A stretch of DNA of 64,000 nt from Quadrisphaera setariae (lineage in GTDB: Bacteria > Actinomycetota > Actinomycetes > Actinomycetales > Quadrisphaeraceae): NCBI RefSeq assembly GCF_008041935.1, contig NZ_VKAC01000004.1, positions 124,001 to 188,000 on the forward strand, in the 5' to 3' direction. The notes beneath the pieces were generated by a model. It was not told the DNA's origin. It searched no databases and was given only the letters and a program-made list of their open reading frames with translations. Positions 8,309-14,927 of this stretch are shown here, in pieces (position 1 is the first letter of the stretch; each line of letters starts with the position of its first letter). The position numbers were made by a program, and so were the translations under genes.

Positions 8309-9624
8309 GGAACCCCTACCGCGAGGTCCTGCGCACCCCCGGAGCCCCCGCCTTCGTCACCGCCGGGCTCCTCGCCCGCCTGCCCATCGCCATGTACGGC
8401 CTCATCTACGTCTTCCTCGTCCAAGAGGCCACCGGCTCCTACGGCGCCGCAGGAGCCGTCGCCGCAGCCGCCTCCATCGCCTCAGCCCTCGGCGCCCCCG
8501 TCCTGTCCCGCCTGGTCGACCGCCACGGCCAGGCCCGCGTCGCCGTCCCCGCGCTCGCGGTCCACACCGCCTCCGTCCTCACCGTCCTCACCACCACCTG
8601 GACCACCAGCAGCTCCTCCACCACGCACGCCCACGTGCTCCTCATCGGCGCCGCCGCCGCGCTCGCGGGCGCCAGCTTCACCAGCTGGGGCTCCCTGGTC
8701 CGCGCCCGCTGGGCCTGGGCCCTGCGCGACGGCGACCACGCAGCGCACACCGCCCGCCTGCACCCGGCCTTCTCCCTGGAGTCCGTCCTCGACGAGGTCA
8801 CCTTCACCCTCGGCCCACCGCTGGCCACGGTCCTCGCCGTCGCCGTCTCTCCCGCCACCGCCCTCGCCACCGCGCTCGCGGCGACGGTGGTCGGCGGCAC
8901 GGCCCTGGTGGTGCAGCGCTCCACCGAGCCCCCGTCCGCCCGCACCCGGGCACAGGCCGACCAGCAGCAGGAGCAACAGGTCAGGACGACGACGAGCGCG
9001 GCCGCGACCCGCGACTGGCGCGCCGCGCTCCGCTCGGCGGTCGGGGTGATGGAGCACGCCGGGATGCGTGCCCTGGCGCTGGCGTTCGTGGGCACCGGCG
9101 TGGTCTTCGGCTCCGTGGAGGTCATCGCGGTGGCCTTCACGGCCGAGCGCGGCGCTCCGGCCGCCGCGGGTCTGGTGCTGGCGCTGTACTCGGTGGGCAG
9201 CCTGCTGGCGGGGCTCGTCTTCGGCGCCGTCACCTGGCGGGGCAGCCTGCCGCGGCGCTTCCGGCTGGGAGCGGTGGGCATGGCGGTGCTCATCGCTCCG
9301 GTGGCCGCCTCCGGGAGCATCCCGGTGCTGGCGGCCACGCTGTTCCTGTCCGGGCTCGCGATCTCCCCGACGCTCATCTCCGGCAACGCCCTGGTCGCCC
9401 ACCTGGTCGCGCCTCGCCAGCTCACCGAGGGCCTGGCGTGGGTGGGCACCTCCCTGGGACTGGGGGTCTCCCTCGGCGCAGCGGTGGCGGGTCGGATCAT
9501 CGACGGCCCCGGGTCCCAGCCGGCGCTGCTGCTGCCGGTGGCGGCCGCGGCGCTGGCCGCCCTCGTCGTCGTCGCCTGCTCCCGGGCGCTGGGCGTGGTG
9601 CCGCGGGGTGCGGGCCCTGCCTGA
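8305..9624 (+). CDS. MFS transporter
   Basis: 439 aa, about 12 hydrophobic segments with a charged Gln-rich central loop (about residues 208-230). The pattern fits a sugar/drug-type major facilitator. The ATG at 8305 overlaps the TGA of the oxidase gene; GGAG sits directly against it. As the last gene of the ureohydrolase-oxidase operon it probably imports the substrate or exports a product. The exact substrate cannot be read from sequence. Confidence 0.85.
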   Translation: MRNPYREVLRTPGAPAFVTAGLLARLPIAMYGLIYVFLVQEATGSYGAAGAVAAAASIASALGAPVLSRLVDRHGQARVAVPALAVHTASVLTVLTTTWTTSSSSTTHAHVLLIGAAAALAGASFTSWGSLVRARWAWALRDGDHAAHTARLHPAFSLESVLDEVTFTLGPPLATVLAVAVSPATALATALAATVVGGTALVVQRSTEPPSARTRAQADQQQEQQVRTTTSAAATRDWRAALRSAVGVMEHAGMRALALAFVGTGVVFGSVEVIAVAFTAERGAPAAAGLVLALYSVGSLLAGLVFGAVTWRGSLPRRFRLGAVGMAVLIAPVAASGSIPVLAATLFLSGLAISPTLISGNALVAHLVAPRQLTEGLAWVGTSLGLGVSLGAAVAGRIIDGPGSQPALLLPVAAAALAALVVVACSRALGVVPRGAGPA

Positions 9625-9679
9625 GGGGAGCTCGCGCCAGACCTGCGTCCTGCCTGCGTCGTGCTCGAGGGTGGCCGGG

Positions 9680-11068
9680 TCAGGCGGCGCTGATCCGGGG
9701 GGCGCTGGGGGCGGTGGCGCGCACGGCCTCGAGGCGGGCGGTCAGGGACGCGGAGTCCTCACCGGGGGCGGGCACCGCCACCACCTGGTCGAGGGCGCCG
9801 AGCGGTGCGGCGCGCACGAGGCCGGGCCGGCCCAGCGCCCCCGGGGCGACGACGGCGACGGTCCGCTCGGCCCGCGCCACCGCCGCGGCCACGAGCGCCG
9901 CAGCTGCGGAGGTGGGTGCCCAGGCGCCGCGGGCGTCCAGACCCGTGGGCGTCAGGACGGCGACGTCGAGGTGCAGGTCCTCCAGCGCCGCCAGCGCCGA
10001 GGGGCCGACCAGGTCGGTGCCGGCGGGCTCGGCCTCCCCGCCGAGCACCACCAGGCGCACGCCGGGGGCTCCGGCCAGGACGGTGGCCGGGGCGAGGGCG
10101 GTGACCGCCACGGTCAGGGGCGTCGCGGGGGAGCGGGAGGCGAGTCTGGCGACGTGGTGGGCCAGGGCCAGGCAGCCGGTGCCGCCGGTCAGCAGGACCG
10201 CGGCCCCGGGGGTGAGGTCGCTCAGGGCTGCGTGGGCGGCGCGGGCCCACGGGTCCTCCAGAGCCGCCGACGGTGCCGCCTGCGCTGACGGCGCCGGGGT
10301 GGGGGGAGCGGCGTGGCCGCCGGGGTGGTCGGCGGGCGGGAGGTCCCACCCGGGGGGCGCCTCGGGCTCGCGCGGCGCGGACCGGGGTTCCCCGGAGGAG
10401 GCGTGCGCTGCGGTGGGGTAGCCGGTGACCGTGGCCTCGGTGGGGCGCTCCTGGGCGCTCGGGTCACCGGCGCCCTGGTCTCCAGGGGTGCCGGTGGAGC
10501 CGCTGTGCGGGCCAGGGGATGTCGACGGGAAGCCCGTGGGCAACGCTCCTGCCCACGACGCGATAACGGAACCGAGCGACGACGGTGCCCTGGACAGGTC
10601 GAAGCCGGGGGAGGGGAGGCCCTCGAGGTCGGAGGTCGGCTCTCCCGCCCCGGGGACGTCGCCCCGGCCGCCGCCCCGGGGGTCAGGACGAGTAGCGGTG
10701 GGGCCATCGACGCGGAGACCACCTCGAGGGTCAGTCACCGCGGCCCCGCCCTCCCAGGCGGTGGATCCTGCTGCGCCGACGGTCGAGGCGACAGCTCCTG
10801 GCGCAACACCAGGGCCAGTGCCGGCTGGGCGGGTCAGCGGAGGCGTCGCGCGGCCGGGCTGCGCGGGGGAGCTGGAGGAGGGGGGTGCGCTGGTCAGGCT
10901 GACCGCGCCGCCCCTCACACGGCGCAGGCGACCGGCTGCGGTCAGGGCGTCGAGGTCGCGCCTGATGGTCATCTCTGACACGCCGAACCGCGACGCCAGG
11001 TCGCCCAGCCCGACCCGTCCGTCGGCGTCGACCCACCGTGCGATCTCATCCCACCGCTCACCACTCAC
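9680..11068 (-). CDS. DeoR-family regulator with a ~210-aa low-complexity insert
   Basis: About 462 aa against a usual ~250. An N-terminal winged helix (ERWDEIARWV ... VSEMTIRRDLDAL ... RRVRGGA, about residues 4-60) is typical DeoR. The C-terminal ligand-sensing domain starts near residue 275 (LLTGGTGCLALAHHV, VVLGGEAEPAGTDLVG) and is of the DeoR sugar-phosphate-sensor type. Between them lies a Pro/Ser/Gly/Thr-rich stretch with no visible fold. The insert DNA carries one copy of the terminus motif (10562-10573). The GTG at 11068 is chosen as the first start that keeps the HTH intact and excludes a charged, unrelated extension. The upstream region is full of TGTGA repeats that could be its operators. 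Confidence 0.8.
   Translation of the reverse strand: MSGERWDEIARWVDADGRVGLGDLASRFGVSEMTIRRDLDALTAAGRLRRVRGGAVSLTSAPPSSSSPAQPGRATPPLTRPAGTGPGVAPGAVASTVGAAGSTAWEGGAAVTDPRGGLRVDGPTATRPDPRGGGRGDVPGAGEPTSDLEGLPSPGFDLSRAPSSLGSVIASWAGALPTGFPSTSPGPHSGSTGTPGDQGAGDPSAQERPTEATVTGYPTAAHASSGEPRSAPREPEAPPGWDLPPADHPGGHAAPPTPAPSAQAAPSAALEDPWARAAHAALSDLTPGAAVLLTGGTGCLALAHHVARLASRSPATPLTVAVTALAPATVLAGAPGVRLVVLGGEAEPAGTDLVGPSALAALEDLHLDVAVLTPTGLDARGAWAPTSAAAALVAAAVARAERTVAVVAPGALGRPGLVRAAPLGALDQVVAVPAPGEDSASLTARLEAVRATAPSAPRISAA
10562..10573 (+). repeat. Terminus motif copy a (GATAACGGAACC)
   Basis: Exact core GATAACGGAACC inside the low-complexity insert of the deoR-like gene. It is the outermost left copy of five; its flanks (GC before, GAG after) differ from the other copies. 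Confidence 0.6.
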
Positions 11069-11093
11069 ATCGCACAGCCAACCAGACCGCTCA

Positions 11094-11215
11094 TGTGAGG
11101 TACAGGCCCGCGTCCCGATTGTGAGGTTGAGCGGCTGTGACGTGTCGCGCGTGAGAGAAGTTGCTGGATGTGAGATGACACCTTGTGATGGTTGATTCGT
11201 GACAGTGTGATGTGA
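11094..11215 (+). repeat. Cluster of TGTGAGG/TGTGA repeats
   Basis: TGTGAGG at 11094 and 11120 and TGTGAGA at 11169, with TGTGAC at 11136 and 11211 and TGTGAT at 11184 and 11206, all on the plus strand. One reversed copy (CTCACA) is at 11064-11069. They lie between deoR and the AEC gene and could be DeoR operators. They are the reverse complement of the CTCACA array at 14282-14458 beyond dif. Confidence 0.5.
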
Positions 11216-11229
11216 CCTGTTCGGATGGG

Positions 11230-12078
11230 TCACGGCGTGAGGATGGCGGCGATGAGTGCGATCACCGGAACGGACAGCGCTGTCGTCGCGAAGATGGCGT
11301 CGCGGGCGATGATGACGCCCCGGTCGTAGCGGGTGGCGTGGACGGAGATGTTCTGAGCTGTCGGCAGGGCCGCCAGCACGGTGACCGCCAGCAGCGACGC
11401 GCCGACCGCGAGCTCACCCGCCCCGGCGCCGGGGCGGGGTCCGAGGCGCAAGGAGATGCCGTAGGCGATGAGCATCGCCGGAACGGCCATGCCGGCGACC
11501 AGCTGGAGCGGGTCGGCGACCAGGGCGGGGATGCGAAGACCGGTCAGCGACAGGGCGAGCCCGACCAGGGAGCCCACCGTCAGGGGCGTGCTCAGCGGGC
11601 GCCGCAGCACTCTGCGCAGCGGCGGGCGGCGGTCGGCGACGCCCACGTCGAGCGCGACCAGGGCCAGGGGCTGCAGCAGGAGCAGCTGCAGCAGCCACGT
11701 CGGAGCCACCAGTGCGGCATCCCCCAGGACGTAGGCGGCGATCGGCAGGCCGAGGTTGCCGGCGTTGACGTAGGCCGCCGAGAGGGCGCCGACGGTCGTG
11801 CGGGCCAGGTCGTGGCGGAAGGCCAGTCGGGACGCCGTGACGTACAGGCCCGCAGCCACCGCGAAGGCCGCAGCGCTGGCGACGAGGTTGGCCGAGAGCA
11901 CCTGGTGGACGTCGGCCCCCGCGAGGGTCACCACCATGAGCGCGGGGGAGGCCACGTAGAAGGCCAGGCGCGAGAGCACCTTCTGGGCGTCCAGGTCCAG
12001 CACGCGCAGCTGGGCGAGCAGCGCCCCCAGGGCGATGAGGGCGATGATCGTCACGAACCCCGCCAGCACCCCAGCCAC
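11230..12078 (-). CDS. AEC family (auxin efflux carrier-type) transporter
   Basis: About 282 aa, roughly ten hydrophobic segments in two five-helix halves, the layout of the AEC family of small organic-acid and auxin-like carriers. Recognisable stretches are SRLAFYVASPALMVVTL, SAAYVNAGNLGLPIAAYVLGD and MAVPAMLIAYGISL, where the Asn-Ala-Gly-Asn-Leu-Gly motif is typical. The start is placed at the GTG at 12078, with CACGAT 6 nt upstream suggesting a leaderless start; a GTG at 12069 is an alternative. It is followed by deoR on the same strand after 161 bp of TGTGA repeats. Terminus motif copy b lies about 55 bp upstream of the start. The transported substrate is unknown. Confidence 0.82.
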   Translation of the reverse strand: MAGVLAGFVTIIALIALGALLAQLRVLDLDAQKVLSRLAFYVASPALMVVTLAGADVHQVLSANLVASAAAFAVAAGLYVTASRLAFRHDLARTTVGALSAAYVNAGNLGLPIAAYVLGDAALVAPTWLLQLLLLQPLALVALDVGVADRRPPLRRVLRRPLSTPLTVGSLVGLALSLTGLRIPALVADPLQLVAGMAVPAMLIAYGISLRLGPRPGAGAGELAVGASLLAVTVLAALPTAQNISVHATRYDRGVIIARDAIFATTALSVPVIALIAAILTP

Positions 12079-12130
12079 ACCACGATCGTGGCGCACCCGA
12101 GGGCGTCTGATGGTGAGTGGTGGCTTGTGT

Positions 12131-12148
12131 CTGATAACAGAACCATGC
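12131..12148 (+). repeat. Terminus motif copy b (CTGATAACAGAACCATGC)
   Basis: Second left copy. Its 15-nt core CTGATAACAGAACCA is identical to copy e (minus strand, 16620-16634), and its AACCATGC end is shared with copy c. Confidence 0.75.
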
Positions 12149-12680
12149 ACGAAGGAGGCTGCCGTTCTGGGGGAGTCACCCCCGAAGACCTCGATGCGCG
12201 ACGCGGCGTCACCTCGGCGGGCCGCGGGCTGCGGGCTGCGGCTCGAGCCCGCCCGGACGCCATCCCCGCCCCGGGCCGGGGCTCTCAGACCGCCACCTGG
12301 AGCCGGATCCTGGGTCGACGGGGACGAGGCCATCGCGCACGGGCCGGCCGAGGCAGGTCGCCCGACCACTCGCGCTCGACCTGCCTCGACCGTCCCGCTA
12401 AGCGCACCAGGCGAGGCCGGAGCCGATGAGCCGCGGCCGCGGGTCGCAGCGCCACAGGTGCCGGGGGAGCCAGCGGCGCCAAGGGGGTCGACTGGTCCGG
12501 AGCCGTGACCAGCGCTGGCTGACGCGGCGACCAGCAGTGACCACCACGTCGGGGGCGACGAGATCCGCCCCTGTCAGCCACCTCGCCACCTGGTCCTGGC
12601 GAGCTCGACGGCAACGGCGCCCCACCTTCTCCAGGCGCCTCCACGACCTCGACGAGACCTGCTCCCCTGCACGTTCCTAA

Positions 12681-12708
12681 TGCGCCGATAATCAACGTTA
12701 TGTCAGAC
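12681..12708 (+). other. dif: dif chromosome-dimer resolution site
   Basis: The site has the 11-6-11 layout of XerC/XerD sites. The left arm is TGCGCCGATAA (12681-12691), the centre TCAACG, and the right arm TTATGTCAGAC (12698-12708). The inner CCGATAAT...AC.TTATGTCA matches the actinobacterial dif consensus as I know it, with differences mainly at the outer ends. XerCD recombine sister chromosomes here, with FtsK pumping, at the replication terminus. It lies in an intergenic region locally poorer in GC, and xerD is present at 57-58 kb. Confidence 0.88.
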
Positions 12709-12763
12709 AATCCGGAGAAGGTGCAGGTCGACGCTCCCCTGGGCACTCCTTCGGCGCTCCCGC

Positions 12764-13126
12764 TCAGCGTCGCGGCTTGAGGTCCTCCAGGCACGTCACC
12801 GACACGCTCAGGTCCCCGCGCCAGGCGACACCGTTCTCCTCCAGCAGCGCCATCGTCCGCACGAGGGCTTCGGTGGCGGCGTCCTCGTCGGCCTCGACCG
12901 CCGAGGACGCCGGGATGACCAGGAGGTGGCGCACGGTGAAGCGGGTCAGGGTCAGGCCGTAGGTCCAGCAGCCGTCCTCGGTGAAGGCCGAGGAGAACAC
13001 GTCGTGGGCGCCCTGGTCCGCCAGCAGCCGCGCGCGCAGCTCACCCTCGGGACGTGCGAACTGGCCGATGACCTCAGTCCGGTACGTGCGAGTCGCCGTT
13101 GCGGGCCGGGCTGGCTGTTCCGTCAC
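12764..13126 (-). CDS. Small conserved protein, DUF6204-like
   Basis: About 120 aa. Residues such as RTYRTEVIGQFARP, ARLLADQGAHDVFSSAFTEDG and LTYGL/LTLTRF resemble the small actinobacterial DUF6204 proteins (my recollection of the pattern; not searched). No catalytic motif is visible. The frame stays open to 13450, but the extra ~100 residues are Pro/Gly/Ser-rich with much weaker third-position GC, so I place the start at the GTG at 13126; an ATG at 13414 is the alternative. The gene lies just right of dif, divergent from the recombinase-like gene. Confidence 0.6.
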   Translation of the reverse strand: MTEQPARPATATRTYRTEVIGQFARPEGELRARLLADQGAHDVFSSAFTEDGCWTYGLTLTRFTVRHLLVIPASSAVEADEDAATEALVRTMALLEENGVAWRGDLSVSVTCLEDLKPRR

Positions 13127-13434
13127 GGCAGGTGAGTCTGCTCCAGCAGCTCGCCGCGGCGCGAGCCGTTTCCCCGAGGTCGGTGCGGGCGGACGGCCTG
13201 GGCTCGTCCCTCGTCGTCTCCAGTGCGCTAGCTGTACTGCCCAGGCTCCCCCAGGGCTTCTCGGCCCTGCGTCCCACGACTCGGCCGCTGGGCCGTCCAG
13301 CCACTCGGGTGCGCCGTCACCGCTTCCGCTGCTGTCGTCAGCATCCGCGCCTGCTTCCGGGCGGTCGCTGGTTACCCGTTCCGGCCCCCTCGGGATCGCC
13401 CCCGCGCCCGTCATCGTCACGCCGACCCAGCATT

Positions 13435-13452
13435 TTGATAACGGAACCATGC
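13435..13452 (+). repeat. Terminus motif copy c (TTGATAACGGAACCATGC)
   Basis: Third plus-strand copy, right of dif. Its 15-nt core TTGATAACGGAACCA is identical to copy d on the opposite strand 118 bp away. The orientation of the array switches between c and d. Confidence 0.75.
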
Positions 13453-13569
13453 CGCGACCACCACCCCACCCCGAACCGACCCGTCAGTACGTCCAGGCCA
13501 GACCAGGCCCGAACGGTGTTCGCGAGGACCCGGGGTTCCCTGGGGGTGCCCCGGGATGGAGGGGTGAGC

Positions 13570-13597
13570 TTGGTTCCGTTATCAAGTGCCATAGGAT
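13570..13597 (+). promoter_or_regulatory. Promoter of the recombinase-like gene, overlapped by motif d
   Basis: TTGGTT (13570-13575) and TAGGAT (13592-13597) with a 16-nt spacer form a housekeeping-type promoter whose start point falls at the GTG at 13605. Motif copy d covers most of the -35 box and the front of the spacer, so a protein bound there should block transcription. Confidence 0.6.
13571..13585 (-). repeat. Terminus motif copy d (TTGATAACGGAACCA)
   Basis: First minus-strand copy, identical over 15 nt to copy c. Its downstream AAG is shared with copy e. It lies 19 bp before the GTG start of the recombinase-like gene, within its promoter. Confidence 0.75.
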
Positions 13598-13604
13598 GGC
13601 AGTC

Positions 13605-14924
13605 GTGACGCAGGACGACGACGCCACCCGTGCCACCAGCTCCGCTCAGGTGGGCCCCCCGGCAGCCCCTGCAGCAGCGGCCACCGATGCCCCCACCGCG
13701 CGCCCCACGGCCCTGAGCCGCCTCGTCGAGGACTACCTGGCCACCCTCGGGTCCACCAGCCCCTCCACCCAGCGCCAGCGCACCTGGGCCCTGCGCGAGC
13801 TGCTCGCCTGGGTGGAGCCCTCAGGCGCCTCCTCCCCCACCACCGCCCTGGCCCCCCAGCCCGTGCGCGCCTGGCTGGACACCGCCGCCACCGCTGACCC
13901 ACCCGCATCCCTGCCAGGACTGCGCGCCCGCGCCGGTGCCGTGCGCGCCCTGACCCAGCACGCCGAGACCACCGGAGCCGTCCCCGTGGGCACCGCGGCC
14001 GCGCTGGCCGGCGTCCTGCGCATGCCCGCCCCGCCCCTGGCCCCCGGCCCCGACCCCGACCCGGTGCGCCGCCTGCTCATCAAGGCCCACCCCGACGCCC
14101 GCCCACTGGCCGTGCACCCGGCGGTGTGGACCCGCTTCTGCGCCCACGTCCACCTCCTCGCGCTCACCGGCGAGCGCGAGGACGTCATGGCCACCCTGCG
14201 CCTGGCCGACGTCACCACCAGCGCCGCCCCGAGCAGCACCCCGGCCGACACGACGGACAGCACGACAGACAGCCGTGGCACCTCACACTCCCGCTCGGCG
14301 AACACCTCACAGGACGGGGGCGACCTCACAGGTGTGCGAAAGGATGGGTTTCTCGCAGATGCTCACACCTCGCCGCATCCACCTCACATCGACCCGGTGA
14401 GCGGTTCTCACATCGACGGGGATGCGGTGACTCCCCCACTGTTCACCGAGAACTCACACGACGGCTCTCGCCCCGACTCGCGGGAAGGTCTTCCCCCAGA
14501 GGGTGAGGAGTCCGACGCCGCGCTGGCCCCTGCCGCGGTGGACGCCGGTGCGGGCTGGGAGCGCCCCGAGGGGTGGGCGGGTACCGCGGTCGCCACGCAC
14601 GTGCGGATCGAGACCGGGCTCGCCCCGCGGGCCTGGAAGCTGCCCGAGCCGGCACGCACGGCCCTGTCGGGGTGGCTGGCCGACCGCACGGTGCTGGCCT
14701 CCCTGCTGCGCGGGTCGGACCCGGGGGCGCTGTGGCTGAGGGTGCGCCCCTCCACCGACCTGCGCACCGGAGCGCTGCGTCCAGCGGGGCTGCCGCTGTC
14801 GGACCGGGGGCTGCGGCTGGCGTTCACCACCACCCTGGCGGTGCTGGCCCTGGAGGACCGGGACCTGGAGGACCTCTCCACGGCGGCGGTGCGGGCCTAC
14901 GCTCGGGGGCGTGGACCGGTGTGA
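13605..14924 (+). CDS. Tyrosine-recombinase-like protein, catalytic residues not recognisable
   Basis: About 439 aa. The N-terminal part (SRLVEDYLATLGSTSPSTQRQRTWALRELLAWV) looks like the SAM-like core-binding domain of integrases. LHLLALTGEREDVMATLRLADV matches the first catalytic-domain block, and PRAWKLPEPARTALSGWLADR the region after the catalytic Lys. The usual HxLRH box, GH motif and Tyr are missing: the end reads DLEDLSTAAVRAYARGRGPV. A low-complexity linker of roughly 110 residues sits in the middle. The GTG at 13605 is chosen because the ATG at 13596 lies inside the -10 box. The gene is 0.9 kb from dif, and terminus motif d overlaps its promoter. A DNA-binding rather than cutting role is inferred. 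Confidence 0.65.
   Translation: MTQDDDATRATSSAQVGPPAAPAAAATDAPTARPTALSRLVEDYLATLGSTSPSTQRQRTWALRELLAWVEPSGASSPTTALAPQPVRAWLDTAATADPPASLPGLRARAGAVRALTQHAETTGAVPVGTAAALAGVLRMPAPPLAPGPDPDPVRRLLIKAHPDARPLAVHPAVWTRFCAHVHLLALTGEREDVMATLRLADVTTSAAPSSTPADTTDSTTDSRGTSHSRSANTSQDGGDLTGVRKDGFLADAHTSPHPPHIDPVSGSHIDGDAVTPPLFTENSHDGSRPDSREGLPPEGEESDAALAPAAVDAGAGWERPEGWAGTAVATHVRIETGLAPRAWKLPEPARTALSGWLADRTVLASLLRGSDPGALWLRVRPSTDLRTGALRPAGLPLSDRGLRLAFTTTLAVLALEDRDLEDLSTAAVRAYARGRGPV
14282..14458 (-). repeat. Array of seven CTCACA direct repeats
   Basis: CTCACA starts at 14282, 14306, 14325, 14362, 14383, 14407 and 14453, all in the same direction, four of them as CCTCACA. Most steps are 19-24 nt or near double that. 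They lie within the linker-coding part of the recombinase-like gene. On the minus strand they read TGTGAG(G), the same element as the 11.1-kb cluster but facing it. Confidence 0.6.
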
Positions 14925-14927
14925 GTC

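Larger units (their letters stand above)
12079..12763. other. 685-bp gene-free stretch holding dif
   Basis: No frame here shows the codon bias or conserved motifs of a gene. It contains terminus motif copy b (12131-12148) and the dif site (12681-12708). The rest is GC-rich spacer with Arg/Pro-rich shadow frames only. Confidence 0.7.
13127..13595. other. 469-bp region between divergent genes with inverted terminus motifs
   Basis: If the DUF6204-like gene starts at 13126, this stretch has no gene with normal codon bias. It holds copies c (plus, 13435) and d (minus, 13571), facing each other across 118 bp. It also holds the promoter of the recombinase-like gene. Confidence 0.55.

Noticed and set aside
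12285-12763. Protein gene around dif
   Set aside because: Frames on both strands are Arg/Pro/Ser-rich with no conserved block and no consistent third-position GC.
14282-14458. CRISPR array
   Set aside because: The CTCACA repeats are only 6-7 bp, the steps are irregular, and they lie in a coding frame; no cas genes are present.
13605-14924. Recombinase-like gene as XerC
   Set aside because: It lacks the HxLRH, GH and Tyr motifs that XerC needs; a real xerC should lie elsewhere.
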